A stretch of DNA of 64,000 nucleotides from Longispora fulva (GTDB lineage Bacteria; Actinomycetota; Actinomycetes; Mycobacteriales; Micromonosporaceae). Shown here piece after piece: positions 6,784 to 13,896 of this stretch; the first letter of the stretch is position 1, and every line of letters begins with the position of its first letter. The position numbers were made by a program, and so were the translations under genes. The DNA is taken from NCBI RefSeq assembly GCF_015751905.1, contig NZ_JADOUF010000001.1, forward strand, positions 1,860,001 to 1,924,000, in the 5' to 3' direction. The notes under the pieces were generated by a model. It had not been told where the DNA came from and searched no databases. It saw only the letters and a list, made by a program, of their open reading frames with translations.

Positions 6784-8571
6784 TCAGACGGCGTTCATCA
6801 TCGTGGGCGAGTGCATCTTCTGTAGCGTCTTGCCGTCGCCGAGGTACATGTGCACTCCGCAGGGCAGGCACGGGTCGAAGCTGCGGACGGCGCGCATGAT
6901 GTCGATGCCCTTGAAGTTCTCCGGCGTGTTCTCCTCGAAGATCGGCGTGTTCTGCACCGCGTCCTCGTACGGCCCCGGCGTGCCGAACGAGTCGCGCACG
7001 CTGCCGTTCCACGGCGTCGGCGGGTACGGGTGGTAGTTGGCGATCTTCCCGTCCCGGATGACCATGTGGTGCGACAGGACGCCCCGCACGGCCTCGGTGA
7101 AGCCGACGCTGACCGCCTCGTCGGGCACGGTGAACGGCGACCAGGTGTCGGTGCGCCCGGCCCGGATCTCGACCAGCGCCTTCTCGACGAAGTGCAGGGC
7201 GGCGGCGGCCATGTACGCCTGGAAGTACGTCCGGGCCCGGTTGCGTTCGATGGCGTTGCTCCACTGCGGGATCTTCCACTCGAAGCTGACCTCGGGCTTG
7301 GTCATGGTCCTCGGCAGGTTGATCTGCACGCTGTGCCCGGTGGACACGACGTACCCGCCGATGTTCACCAGGCCTGCCAGGGCCGTGGACCACAGCCGGG
7401 CGATCGGACCGCCGCCGGTGTCCAGGGCCAGGTGGTCGGTGCCGTCGAACCAGCGCGGCGACATCACCCAGCTGTAGTTGTCGCCGAAGTCGCGCTTCTG
7501 CGGGTGCGGGATGGTGTGCTGGTTCCACGGGTGCCGGGGGTCGACCGGGTTGCCCAGCGGGTCGTGGGTGACGAACTGCTCGCGGCCGACCCAGTCGTCG
7601 TAGTAGGAGCTGCCCAGCAGGATCCGGATGCCCAGGTTGATGTCCACGAGATCGGTGGTCACCAGCCTGCCGTCGACCACGACCCCGGGGGTGACGAACA
7701 TCTTCCGGCCCCAGTTGGTCATGTTCTCGTACTTGAAGTCGCAGTGCTCCGGGTCGTTCAGGCTCCCCCAGCAGCCGAGGAGCACCCGGCGGCGGCCGAC
7801 CTCCTCGTAGCCGGGCAGCGCCTGGTAGAAGAAGTCGAACAGGTCGTCGTGCATGGGGACGACCTTCTTCATGAACTCCACGTAGCGCATCAGCCGGGAC
7901 AGGTAGTCGGTGAACAGCTGGATGGTGGCCACGGTGCCCACGCCGCCCGGGTACAGGGTGGAGGGGTGCACGTGGCGGCCCTCCATCAGGCAGAACATCT
8001 CCCGGGTCATCCGCGACACCTGCAACGCCTCGCGGTAGAACTCGCCCTCGAGCGGGTTGAGCGAGCGCATGATGTCGGCGATCGTCCGGTAGCCGTGCTC
8101 GGCGGCGTGCGGCGAGGCCGTGTTCTCTGCGAGCGCGAGGACGCCCGGGTTGGTCTCCTTGACCATCTTCTCGCAGTAGTCGACGCCGACCAGGTTCTCC
8201 TGGAAGATGTTGTGGTCGAACATGTACTCGGCCGACTCGCCCAGGTTGATGATCCACTCGGCGAGGTGGGGCGGGCGTACCCCGTAGGCCATGTTCTGGT
8301 TGTAGACCGAGCATGTGGCGTGGTTGTCCCCGCAGATGCCGCAGATCCGGCTCGTGATGAAGTGCGCGTCGCGCGGATCCTTGCCCTTCATGAAGATGCT
8401 GTAGCCCCTAAACACCGATGAGGTGCTGTAGCACTCGGCGACGGTCTTGTTCGCCCAGTCGATCTTCGTGTAGATGCCGAGGCTGCCGACGATCCGGGTG
8501 ATCGGGTCCCAGGCCATCTCGATGAGACCGTCGCCGGGCCGTTCGGGCGCCTTCCGCGTGGTACTGGTCAT
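6784..8571 (-). CDS. hhyL: Group 1h [NiFe]-hydrogenase large subunit
   Basis: The catalytic subunit holding the NiFe(CN)2CO site. In its 595 residues, the L1 motif RICGICGD lies at 75-82 (Cys77, Cys80) and the L2 motif DPCLPCGVH at 566-574 (Cys568, Cys571). These are the four metal-site Cys. After His574 come 21 residues (MYLGDGKTLQKMHSPTMMNA and a final Val), presumably removed by the protease encoded at 3048-3560. Features such as WDPITRIVGSLGIYTKID and the pairing with an Asp-ligand small subunit place it in group 1h (former group 5), used for oxidation of atmospheric or trace H2. Start ATG at 8571 overlaps the small-subunit stop (ATGA). The gene symbol follows the hhyL usage in Streptomyces. 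Confidence 0.96.
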   Translation of the reverse strand: MTSTTRKAPERPGDGLIEMAWDPITRIVGSLGIYTKIDWANKTVAECYSTSSVFRGYSIFMKGKDPRDAHFITSRICGICGDNHATCSVYNQNMAYGVRPPHLAEWIINLGESAEYMFDHNIFQENLVGVDYCEKMVKETNPGVLALAENTASPHAAEHGYRTIADIMRSLNPLEGEFYREALQVSRMTREMFCLMEGRHVHPSTLYPGGVGTVATIQLFTDYLSRLMRYVEFMKKVVPMHDDLFDFFYQALPGYEEVGRRRVLLGCWGSLNDPEHCDFKYENMTNWGRKMFVTPGVVVDGRLVTTDLVDINLGIRILLGSSYYDDWVGREQFVTHDPLGNPVDPRHPWNQHTIPHPQKRDFGDNYSWVMSPRWFDGTDHLALDTGGGPIARLWSTALAGLVNIGGYVVSTGHSVQINLPRTMTKPEVSFEWKIPQWSNAIERNRARTYFQAYMAAAALHFVEKALVEIRAGRTDTWSPFTVPDEAVSVGFTEAVRGVLSHHMVIRDGKIANYHPYPPTPWNGSVRDSFGTPGPYEDAVQNTPIFEENTPENFKGIDIMRAVRSFDPCLPCGVHMYLGDGKTLQKMHSPTMMNAV

Positions 8572-9623
8572 CGCGCGCTGCCTTTCGGACGCTGGTATCC
8601 GGTGTCGAGATCGGGGCCGGTGTGCCGCCAGTGCGGTTCCTTGTCGAGGGTGCGGGCCGTGAAGCCGCGCAGGAAGCGCACCATCCCGCCCGAGACGTTG
8701 CTGACCTTCGACGACACCTTCGCGCCCGGCGGCTCGTCCATGAACGGCATGAACTTGTCCGGGAACCCCGGCATCGTGCAGCCGATGCAGATCCCGCCCA
8801 CGTTGGGGCAGCCGCCGATGCCGTTGATCCAGCCGCGTTTGGGCACGTTGCACTTGACGACCGGGCCCCAGCAGCCGAGCTTGACGATGCACTTCGGGGA
8901 GCCGTACTCCGTGGCGAACTGGCCCTGCTCGTAGTACCCGGCACGGTCGCAGCCCTCGTGCACGGTCGCGCCGAACAGCCACCGCGGGCGAAGGTGCTCG
9001 TCCAGCGGGATCATCGGGGCCTGGCCGGTGGCCTGGTAGAGCAGGTAGAGGATCGTCTCGGACAGGTTGTCGGGCTGGATCGGGCAGCCGGGCACGCACA
9101 CGATCGGGATGCCGGCCTTCGACGTCCACTCCCAGCCGAGGTAGTCGGGCACGCCCATCGCCCCGGTCGGGTTACCGGCCATGGCGTGGATGCCGCCGTA
9201 CGTCGCGCAGGTGCCCACCGCGAGGACCACCAGCGCCTTCGGGGCGAGGCGGTCCAGCCACTCGCTCGTGGTCATGGGCTGGCCGGTGGCGGGGTTGTTG
9301 CCGAAGCCGCACCAGTACCCCTCGTCCTTGATCGCTTCGTTGGGGATCGACCCCTCGACGACCAGCACGAACGGCTCCAACTCGCCCCGGTCGGCCTTGT
9401 GGAACCACTCGATGAAGGTGTCGGCGCCGGTCTCCGGGCCGCACTCGTAGTCGATGAGCGGCCAGTGCACCGCCACTTTCGGCAGCCCCGGCAACGCGCT
9501 GAGCGCGATCTCCTCGATGCTCGGCTGGGTCGCCGCCGTCAGGGCCACCGAGTCGCCGTCGCAGCTCAGGCCGGCGTTGATCCACAGAATGTGGACGACC
9601 GGGTCCTCTGTCAGTGTCGCCAT
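8568..9623 (-). CDS. hhyS: Group 1h [NiFe]-hydrogenase small subunit
   Basis: The electron-transfer subunit with three Fe-S clusters; 351 residues from ATG 9623. The proximal-cluster motif reads LSCDGDS (Cys21, Asp24), where ordinary uptake hydrogenases have CxxC. The remaining ligands are Cys139 (VGTCATYGG) and Cys180 (VPGCPIQP). This Cys3Asp pattern is established for the actinobacterial hydrogenase structure from Ralstonia and goes with oxygen insensitivity. VHEGCDRAG, LGCWGPVVKC, GGCPNVGG and ICIGCTMPGF carry the medial and distal ligands. There is no Tat signal peptide and no C-terminal anchor, so the enzyme should be cytoplasmic or peripheral. The stop of the upstream SIS gene overlaps as TGATG; a GTG at 9626 is an alternative start. 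Confidence 0.96.
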   Translation of the reverse strand: MATLTEDPVVHILWINAGLSCDGDSVALTAATQPSIEEIALSALPGLPKVAVHWPLIDYECGPETGADTFIEWFHKADRGELEPFVLVVEGSIPNEAIKDEGYWCGFGNNPATGQPMTTSEWLDRLAPKALVVLAVGTCATYGGIHAMAGNPTGAMGVPDYLGWEWTSKAGIPIVCVPGCPIQPDNLSETILYLLYQATGQAPMIPLDEHLRPRWLFGATVHEGCDRAGYYEQGQFATEYGSPKCIVKLGCWGPVVKCNVPKRGWINGIGGCPNVGGICIGCTMPGFPDKFMPFMDEPPGAKVSSKVSNVSGGMVRFLRGFTARTLDKEPHWRHTGPDLDTGYQRPKGSAR

Positions 9624-10345
9624 CACACCTCACCCCCAGGGAGATGTCGTACTCGCGCCGCGGGCCGGGAGCCCGGGTCGCCGTGCGTGGGGAGGTCGCG
9701 CCGTGCGGGCAGCTGGTCGACGACCAGCTGCCACAGGACGTGGTAGAGGGTGGTCTGGGCCTCCTGGATCCGGTGCACCGAGGCGGACGGCACCACGAAA
9801 AGGTGGTCGATGGTGTCCAGCTCTGCCATCACGCCGCCCTGCCCGCCGGCGAGGCCCACGGTGCGCAGCCCGCGCCGGGCCGCCTCGTCGAACGCCCGGA
9901 CCAGGTTCTCGGAGTTGCCGCTGGTCGACAGGCCCAGGGCGATGTCACCGGGCCGGCCGAACGCCGCGATCTGCCGGGCGAACACCACCTCGAAACCGAC
10001 GTCGTTGGACAGCGCGGTCACGACGGCCACGTCGCTGGTCAGAGCGATGGCCGGCAGGGGACGGCGCCCGCCGCCCGGATGCATGAACAGCGTCGCCACG
10101 TCCTGGGCGTCGGTGCAGCTGCCGCCGTTGCCGAACGCGAGCAGCCGCGCGCCGGTCGCGAACGCCACGGCCAGGTCGTGCGCGCACGCGAGCAGCCGGT
10201 CGCCGTCGCGGGCGAACAGGGCGTGCCGCAGGGCCGTGATCTCCCGGGTCTTGTCGACCGTCGACTGCCGGACGGCGGCGAGGACGGACTGCAGGTCGCC
10301 GCTGGTGGCGTACAGGAACGGGTACAGGGCCTCGATCGACGTCAT
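9623..10345 (-). CDS. SIS-domain protein (GmhA-like), hydrogenase operon copy 2
   Basis: A 240-residue sugar-isomerase-fold protein similar to phosphoheptose isomerase GmhA. Phosphosugar-binding segments are LLAFGNGGSCTDAQDVATLF and LGLSTSGNSENLVRAFDEA, the usual GNGGSxxDAQ and STSGNS motifs. Here, by family knowledge, the Ser/Thr residues bind phosphate. The active-site Glu/His of GmhA cannot be confirmed by eye. It is coupled by ATGA to the short HypC-like gene and by TGATG to the hydrogenase small subunit, so it is an integral operon member and not a heptose gene. Its role with a hydrogenase is unknown. The last 25 residues are a basic, Pro-rich tail. Confidence 0.88.
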   Translation of the reverse strand: MTSIEALYPFLYATSGDLQSVLAAVRQSTVDKTREITALRHALFARDGDRLLACAHDLAVAFATGARLLAFGNGGSCTDAQDVATLFMHPGGGRRPLPAIALTSDVAVVTALSNDVGFEVVFARQIAAFGRPGDIALGLSTSGNSENLVRAFDEAARRGLRTVGLAGGQGGVMAELDTIDHLFVVPSASVHRIQEAQTTLYHVLWQLVVDQLPARRDLPTHGDPGSRPAARVRHLPGGEV

Positions 10346-10605
10346 GGCGTGGCCGCCTGTTCGGCGAGGACGGCGTCGGTCGCACGCGCGGGGGCCTCGT
10401 CCTCGCGTGGGAGGACCGCGATGGCCTCTTTCGCGTGCACCAGGACGGTGTCGCCGACCCTGGCGGTGACCAGGGCGACGCTGACCTCCTCCAGGTCCCC
10501 GCCGCCCGGGTCGACCAGGGCCAGCCCGTCGTCGAGGAGCTCGGCGATCCGGACCGGCACCGCCTGGTCGGAGCACGTGACGCAGACGTCGTCGTGGCAG
10601 TTCAC
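10342..10605 (-). CDS. Short divergent HypC/HupF-like protein
   Basis: An 87-residue protein with the small beta-barrel pattern of HypC (AVPVRIAELLDDGLALVDPG, then VALVTARVGDTVLVHAKEAI). Its N-terminus differs: it begins VNCHDDVCVTCSDQ, with Cys at 3, 8 and 11, and lacks the MCLGIPG signature. One of these Cys may replace the catalytic Cys2 of HypC. It starts at GTG 10605, forming GTGA with the preceding SIS gene, and its stop forms ATGA with the following SIS gene. It could be a chaperone specialised for group 1h large subunits, working beside the canonical HypC at 2090-2416. Confidence 0.78.
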   Translation of the reverse strand: MNCHDDVCVTCSDQAVPVRIAELLDDGLALVDPGGGDLEEVSVALVTARVGDTVLVHAKEAIAVLPREDEAPARATDAVLAEQAATP

Positions 10606-11222
10606 GACACCACCGCCGGGCCCAGAAGTCCCGGCTGCTCCAGGAAGACGTGGGTCAGTTCCCACAGGATGTGGTACGTCGTCACGTGCACCTCCTTGAC
10701 CACCCGCGGATCGCCGGACCGGGCCACCAGGGCGTGCGCGACGGCCGGGCTGACCGCGAGCGCCCCGCCGTCCCCGCCGGTGAGCGCGACGGTGAGCAGC
10801 CCGAGCCGGTGCGCCTCCTCCAGGCCGCGCCGCACGCTCGCGCACCGGCCGTCGGCGGAGATGCCGAGCGCGATGTCGCCCGGGTCGGCGAGCAGGCCCA
10901 GTTGCAGGGCGAACACCTCGTCGAGGCCCTCGTGGTCGGCGATGCCGGTGAGGGTGGCCACGTCGGCCGTCAGCGACAGTGCGGGCAGGGCCCGCTTCCC
11001 GACGATCACCGGGTGGACGAACTCGACGGAGACGTGCTGGGCGTCGGTGGCCCGCGGGCCGGTGCCGAAGACGATCAGTTTGCCGCCGCCGTGGAACCGG
11101 GCGGCCATCGCGTGGCAGGCCCCGGCGACCAGGGCCGCGTCGGCCGCCAGGTCCTCGACCGGGGCGTCCCGCTCGGCGAGTAGCCCGGTGAGGACGGACG
11201 CCGACGACGATGGTTGAGCCAT
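10602..11222 (-). CDS. SIS-domain protein (GmhA-like), hydrogenase operon copy 1
   Basis: First gene of the hydrogenase operon; 206 residues with the SIS fold. Motif equivalents are KLIVFGTGPRATDAQHVSVE and LGISADGRCASVRRGLEEA. Compared with the copy at 9623-10345, the GNGGS loop has become GTGPR and the STSGNS loop SADGRC, so the residues that normally grip phosphate are largely lost. It may therefore be a regulatory or structural partner, with the other copy binding a sugar phosphate. The chosen ATG (11222) has GAGGAAGG upstream; a longer reading to 11324 is open but has no better start. Confidence 0.82.
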   Translation of the reverse strand: MAQPSSSASVLTGLLAERDAPVEDLAADAALVAGACHAMAARFHGGGKLIVFGTGPRATDAQHVSVEFVHPVIVGKRALPALSLTADVATLTGIADHEGLDEVFALQLGLLADPGDIALGISADGRCASVRRGLEEAHRLGLLTVALTGGDGGALAVSPAVAHALVARSGDPRVVKEVHVTTYHILWELTHVFLEQPGLLGPAVVS

Positions 11223-11359
11223 CGCAAGCCTTCCTCGCAGGGGCATGACCCCTCGGCGGACATGGCCACTGCGATTCGTGCAGCTCAGGCGATAATATCG
11301 ACGAAATCCGGCCAAGGGGCGCAAACCGAGATTGCGACCGGAGCGTCCGATTCGGTGGG
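11223..11359 (-). promoter_or_regulatory. Leader/promoter region of the hydrogenase operon
   Basis: The 137 bp before the first SIS gene contain no ORF I would call. They include the locally AT-rich word GATAATATCG (about 11291-11300); on the minus strand its complement gives TATTAT, a possible -10 element about 70 bp from the ATG. I see no convincing -35 at normal spacing. As the only sizeable gap at the head of fifteen coupled genes, it is the obvious place for control of the operon. Confidence 0.4.
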
Positions 11360-12025
11360 TCAGCGATGCCGGGAGCAGTACTCGACGTGCAGTTCGGCGA
11401 ACGGACGGCGGCGGTCGGTCCCGGCCCTTCCCATCAGGATCTCCGCGCAGCAGTGCGTGTCGGGAACCTGCGCGATGTGCGCCGGGCAGTCCTCGGCGAG
11501 AGTCCGGATCTGCTCGCCCGCCAGCTCGAACGCCGCCCGGCTGCCGGTCAGGAACAACGTGTCGGCGGCGACATCCCAGCGCAGGTGGTCACGGAACCCG
11601 CGGTGGTGTCTCCGGTCGTGGGCCGCCGGCCCGAGTGCCGGGAGCACGGAGGACGGCAGTGTCACCTGGTGCGGGGTGCCGGGGCCGAGTCGGGCGCGGA
11701 CGTCCTTCCACCGCGACACCGGAAACGCGAGGCTGTGGTGCAGCAGTACGAGGTCGAGCGGGAGTTGACCGGGCTCCCGCTCGCTGTCGGGACGGGCGGC
11801 GCGGAGCGGCAGGTGGACCAGAGTGTGCGGCGAGCGGGCCGCGAGGGCCCAGGCCATCGCGAGATCGACCGTGGCGGCCTTGTCGACGGTGAGCTGCGCG
11901 CCGAGCCGGCCCTCGTAAAGCATCGCGTGCCGGATCGGACGGGCCGGCCTCAGGACGCGGTACTCTCGCGGCCCCAACCGCACCGTGTCGATCACCGTCC
12001 GCCAGGTCACATCCGCCAACCGCAC
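11360..12025 (-). CDS. Hypothetical protein, unknown function
   Basis: I do not recognise this 221-residue protein. It starts at GTG 12025 (product MRLADVTWRTVIDTVRLGPR) behind GGAGGGGG. There is no signal peptide or membrane span. A patch of His and Arg (AAHDRRHHRGFRDHLRWDV) lies in the middle and a double Cys (DTHCCAEILM) near the C-terminus. It lies on the same strand 137 bp upstream of the hydrogenase operon, so it is probably transcribed separately. Composition matches its neighbours; no sign of transfer. Confidence 0.65.
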   Translation of the reverse strand: MRLADVTWRTVIDTVRLGPREYRVLRPARPIRHAMLYEGRLGAQLTVDKAATVDLAMAWALAARSPHTLVHLPLRAARPDSEREPGQLPLDLVLLHHSLAFPVSRWKDVRARLGPGTPHQVTLPSSVLPALGPAAHDRRHHRGFRDHLRWDVAADTLFLTGSRAAFELAGEQIRTLAEDCPAHIAQVPDTHCCAEILMGRAGTDRRRPFAELHVEYCSRHR

Positions 12026-12042
12026 CCGTTGCCCCCTCCGTC

Positions 12043-12075
12043 GGCCGCCCCGGACTGTAGACGGCCGGGGCGGCC
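12043..12075 (-). terminator. Hairpin after the rmlB-like gene
   Basis: A perfect 11-bp inverted repeat: GGCCGCCCCGG (12043-12053) pairs with CCGGGGCGGCC (12065-12075) around an 11-nt loop. It begins 14 nt past the stop of the dehydratase gene and before the start of the next minus-strand gene, so it fits a GC-rich actinobacterial terminator without a T tract. Confidence 0.6.
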
Positions 12076-12088
12076 GGGGGCGAGCGGG

Positions 12089-13078
12089 TTACGTCCAGGC
12101 GTTCTCGTTCACGGCCGCGCGGTCGAGGAGGGGCCGCCACCAGGCCTGGTTCTCCGCGTACCAGGTCACCGTGTCGGCCAGGCCGCTGTCGAAGTCCACG
12201 GCCGGCGCCCAGCCCAGCTCGGTGCGCAGCCGGCTGGAGTCCAGCAGGTAGCGGCGGTCGTGGCCGGGCCGGTCGGGCACCGTCTCCACCTGGGTGCGGG
12301 GCAGGCCGAGCTGGTCGAGGATCCGGGTGGCCAGGTCGGCCACGCTGGCCTCCACCCCGGAGCCGATGTTGTACGTCTCCCCCACTCGCCCGTCGGCGAG
12401 CACCCGGTCGATCGCCGAGCAGTGGTCGTCCACGTGCAGCCATTCGCGGCGGTTGGCGCTGGACGCATACACCGGCAGGGGCAGGCCCGACAGTGCCCGG
12501 CTGACGAACAGGGGGATGACCTTCTCCGGGAACTGGTACGGGCCGTAGTTGTTCGCGCAGTTGGAGATGGTCACGGGCAGGCCGAACGTCTCGTGGTAGG
12601 CGCGCACCGCGTGGTCGGCCCCGGCCTTGCTGGCGTTGTAGGGGGTGCGCGGACGGTACGGCGATTCCTCCGTGAAAGCGCCGGGGTCGTCGAGGGCCAG
12701 GTCGCCGTACACCTCGCAGGTGGAGACGTGGTGGAACCTGGCCACGCCGACCCGCCGGCAGGCCTCGAGGAGGCGCTGGGTGCCGAGCACGTTGGTGCGG
12801 AAGAACAGCTCCGGGTCGAGGACGGCGAGGCTGTTGTGCGACTCGGCGGCGAAGTTGACCACCACGTCGATCCGGTGCTCGCGGAGCAGGGCCTCCACGA
12901 CGGGCAGGTCGCCGATGTCGGCGTGCGCGAAGGTCAGAGCCGGGTCGAGGTTGGCGGCGTTGCCGGCGTAGGTGAGGGCGTCGAGGGCGAGGATGTGGTC
13001 GGCGGGGTGGGTGCTGGCCCAGTACCGGGTGAAGTTGGTGCCGATGAAGCCGGCCGCGCCGGTGATCAGGATGTTCAT
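12089..13078 (-). CDS. dTDP-glucose 4,6-dehydratase-like SDR enzyme
   Basis: A 329-residue extended SDR of the RmlB type, which converts dTDP-glucose to dTDP-4-keto-6-deoxyglucose. The Rossmann motif TGAAGFIGTNF is at residues 6-16, NFAAESHNS at 75-83, and YNASK at 147-151 (catalytic Tyr and Lys). NCANNYGPYQFPEKVIPLFV and NRREWLHVDDHC are hallmarks of RmlB. One oddity: the RmlB catalytic triplet Thr-Asp-Glu reads Thr120-Cys121-Glu122 here (VSTCEVYGDL). The start ATG follows AAGGACGG and lies 8 nt after the GntR gene, so the two form an operon. No other deoxysugar gene is adjacent. Substrate may differ from the textbook enzyme because of the Asp-to-Cys change. Confidence 0.85.
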   Translation of the reverse strand: MNILITGAAGFIGTNFTRYWASTHPADHILALDALTYAGNAANLDPALTFAHADIGDLPVVEALLREHRIDVVVNFAAESHNSLAVLDPELFFRTNVLGTQRLLEACRRVGVARFHHVSTCEVYGDLALDDPGAFTEESPYRPRTPYNASKAGADHAVRAYHETFGLPVTISNCANNYGPYQFPEKVIPLFVSRALSGLPLPVYASSANRREWLHVDDHCSAIDRVLADGRVGETYNIGSGVEASVADLATRILDQLGLPRTQVETVPDRPGHDRRYLLDSSRLRTELGWAPAVDFDSGLADTVTWYAENQAWWRPLLDRAAVNENAWT

Positions 13079-13086
13079 GTCCGTCC

Positions 13087-13842
13087 TTACGCGATGGGTG
13101 TCATGCCGGGTGGGTCGGTGGCCGCCGTGCCCGGCCAGCCACGGAACTCCACGTCGAGGCGGAACCGGTGGCCCAGGTAGCGGTGTTCGGACAGTGCGAG
13201 GGGCCGGGAGTCGGCCAGCAGCGCCAGCCGGCGGACCAGGAGCACCGGGGTGCCCTCGGCGACGTCGAGGAGCGGCGCCACGGTGGCGCTGGCGGCGGTC
13301 GCGGCGATGCTCTGCCGGACGACGTCGATGTCGTGGCCGTTGCGGCGCAGGGTCTCCCATACGCCCGGGTCCTCGGCGTCGGCCCGGCTGACCGGGGCGG
13401 CGAATTCGAGGGGCACCCACTCGGTGACGACGTCGAGCGGGTGCGAGCCGGCGAACCGCACGGCCTGCACCCGCAGGGTCTCCACCTGCCCGAGCAGCCG
13501 GGCCACGTCCGCCGGGGCCGGGCGGTACTCGTAGCCGGAGACCCGGCGGATGAGGGGCACGCCGGCCTCGGACACCGCCGAGCCGGCGTGCTGGAAGCTG
13601 CCGAGCGCGATGGACTGGCCGAACGAGGCCCCGGAGATGACGAACCAGCCGGAGCCCCGCCGGGCCGCGATCAGCCCCTCGTCGCGGAGCTGTTCGAGGG
13701 CCCGGCGGACGGTGACCCGGCTGACGTCGTGCCGGCGGCCGAGTTCGGCCTCGCTCTCCAGGCCACCGGAGGCGGCGTAGTCGCCGAGGGAGATGCGTTC
13801 GCGCAGCTCGGCGGCGAGCCGGAGGAACCGTGGACCTGTCAT
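13087..13842 (-). CDS. GntR-family regulator with UTRA (HutC-type) effector domain
   Basis: 251 residues from ATG 13842 (MTGPRFLRLAAELRERISLG). The winged helix-turn-helix includes SEAELGRRHDVSRVTVRRAL and a wing with GSGWFV. The C-terminal UTRA domain includes the usual ALSEHRYLGHRFRLDVEF ending. An in-frame start 45 nt earlier is possible, but it would place the candidate operator inside the gene. It precedes the dehydratase gene by 8 nt and follows the TmpAB-like fusion by 54 nt, so it may control either. The UTRA domain usually binds a small phosphorylated or amino-group ligand. Confidence 0.88.
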   Translation of the reverse strand: MTGPRFLRLAAELRERISLGDYAASGGLESEAELGRRHDVSRVTVRRALEQLRDEGLIAARRGSGWFVISGASFGQSIALGSFQHAGSAVSEAGVPLIRRVSGYEYRPAPADVARLLGQVETLRVQAVRFAGSHPLDVVTEWVPLEFAAPVSRADAEDPGVWETLRRNGHDIDVVRQSIAATAASATVAPLLDVAEGTPVLLVRRLALLADSRPLALSEHRYLGHRFRLDVEFRGWPGTAATDPPGMTPIA

Positions 13843-13847
13843 GGATT

Positions 13848-13858
13848 TGTATCGTACA
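13848..13858. promoter_or_regulatory. Candidate GntR operator TGTA-N3-TACA
   Basis: The palindrome TGTATCGTACA lies 6 nt upstream of the ATG of the GntR gene. Its arms TGTA and TACA around three bases fit the general GntR half-site layout. Short, so chance is possible, but the position suits autoregulation. Confidence 0.4.
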
Positions 13859-13896
13859 GGTGGCGTCAGATATCGCAAGACCACCATGCAGGTGTA

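Noticed and set aside
9623-11222. SIS genes as heptose biosynthesis (gmhA) genes
   Set aside because: They are coupled to hydrogenase genes, no other heptose gene is present, and one copy has lost the phosphate-binding loop.
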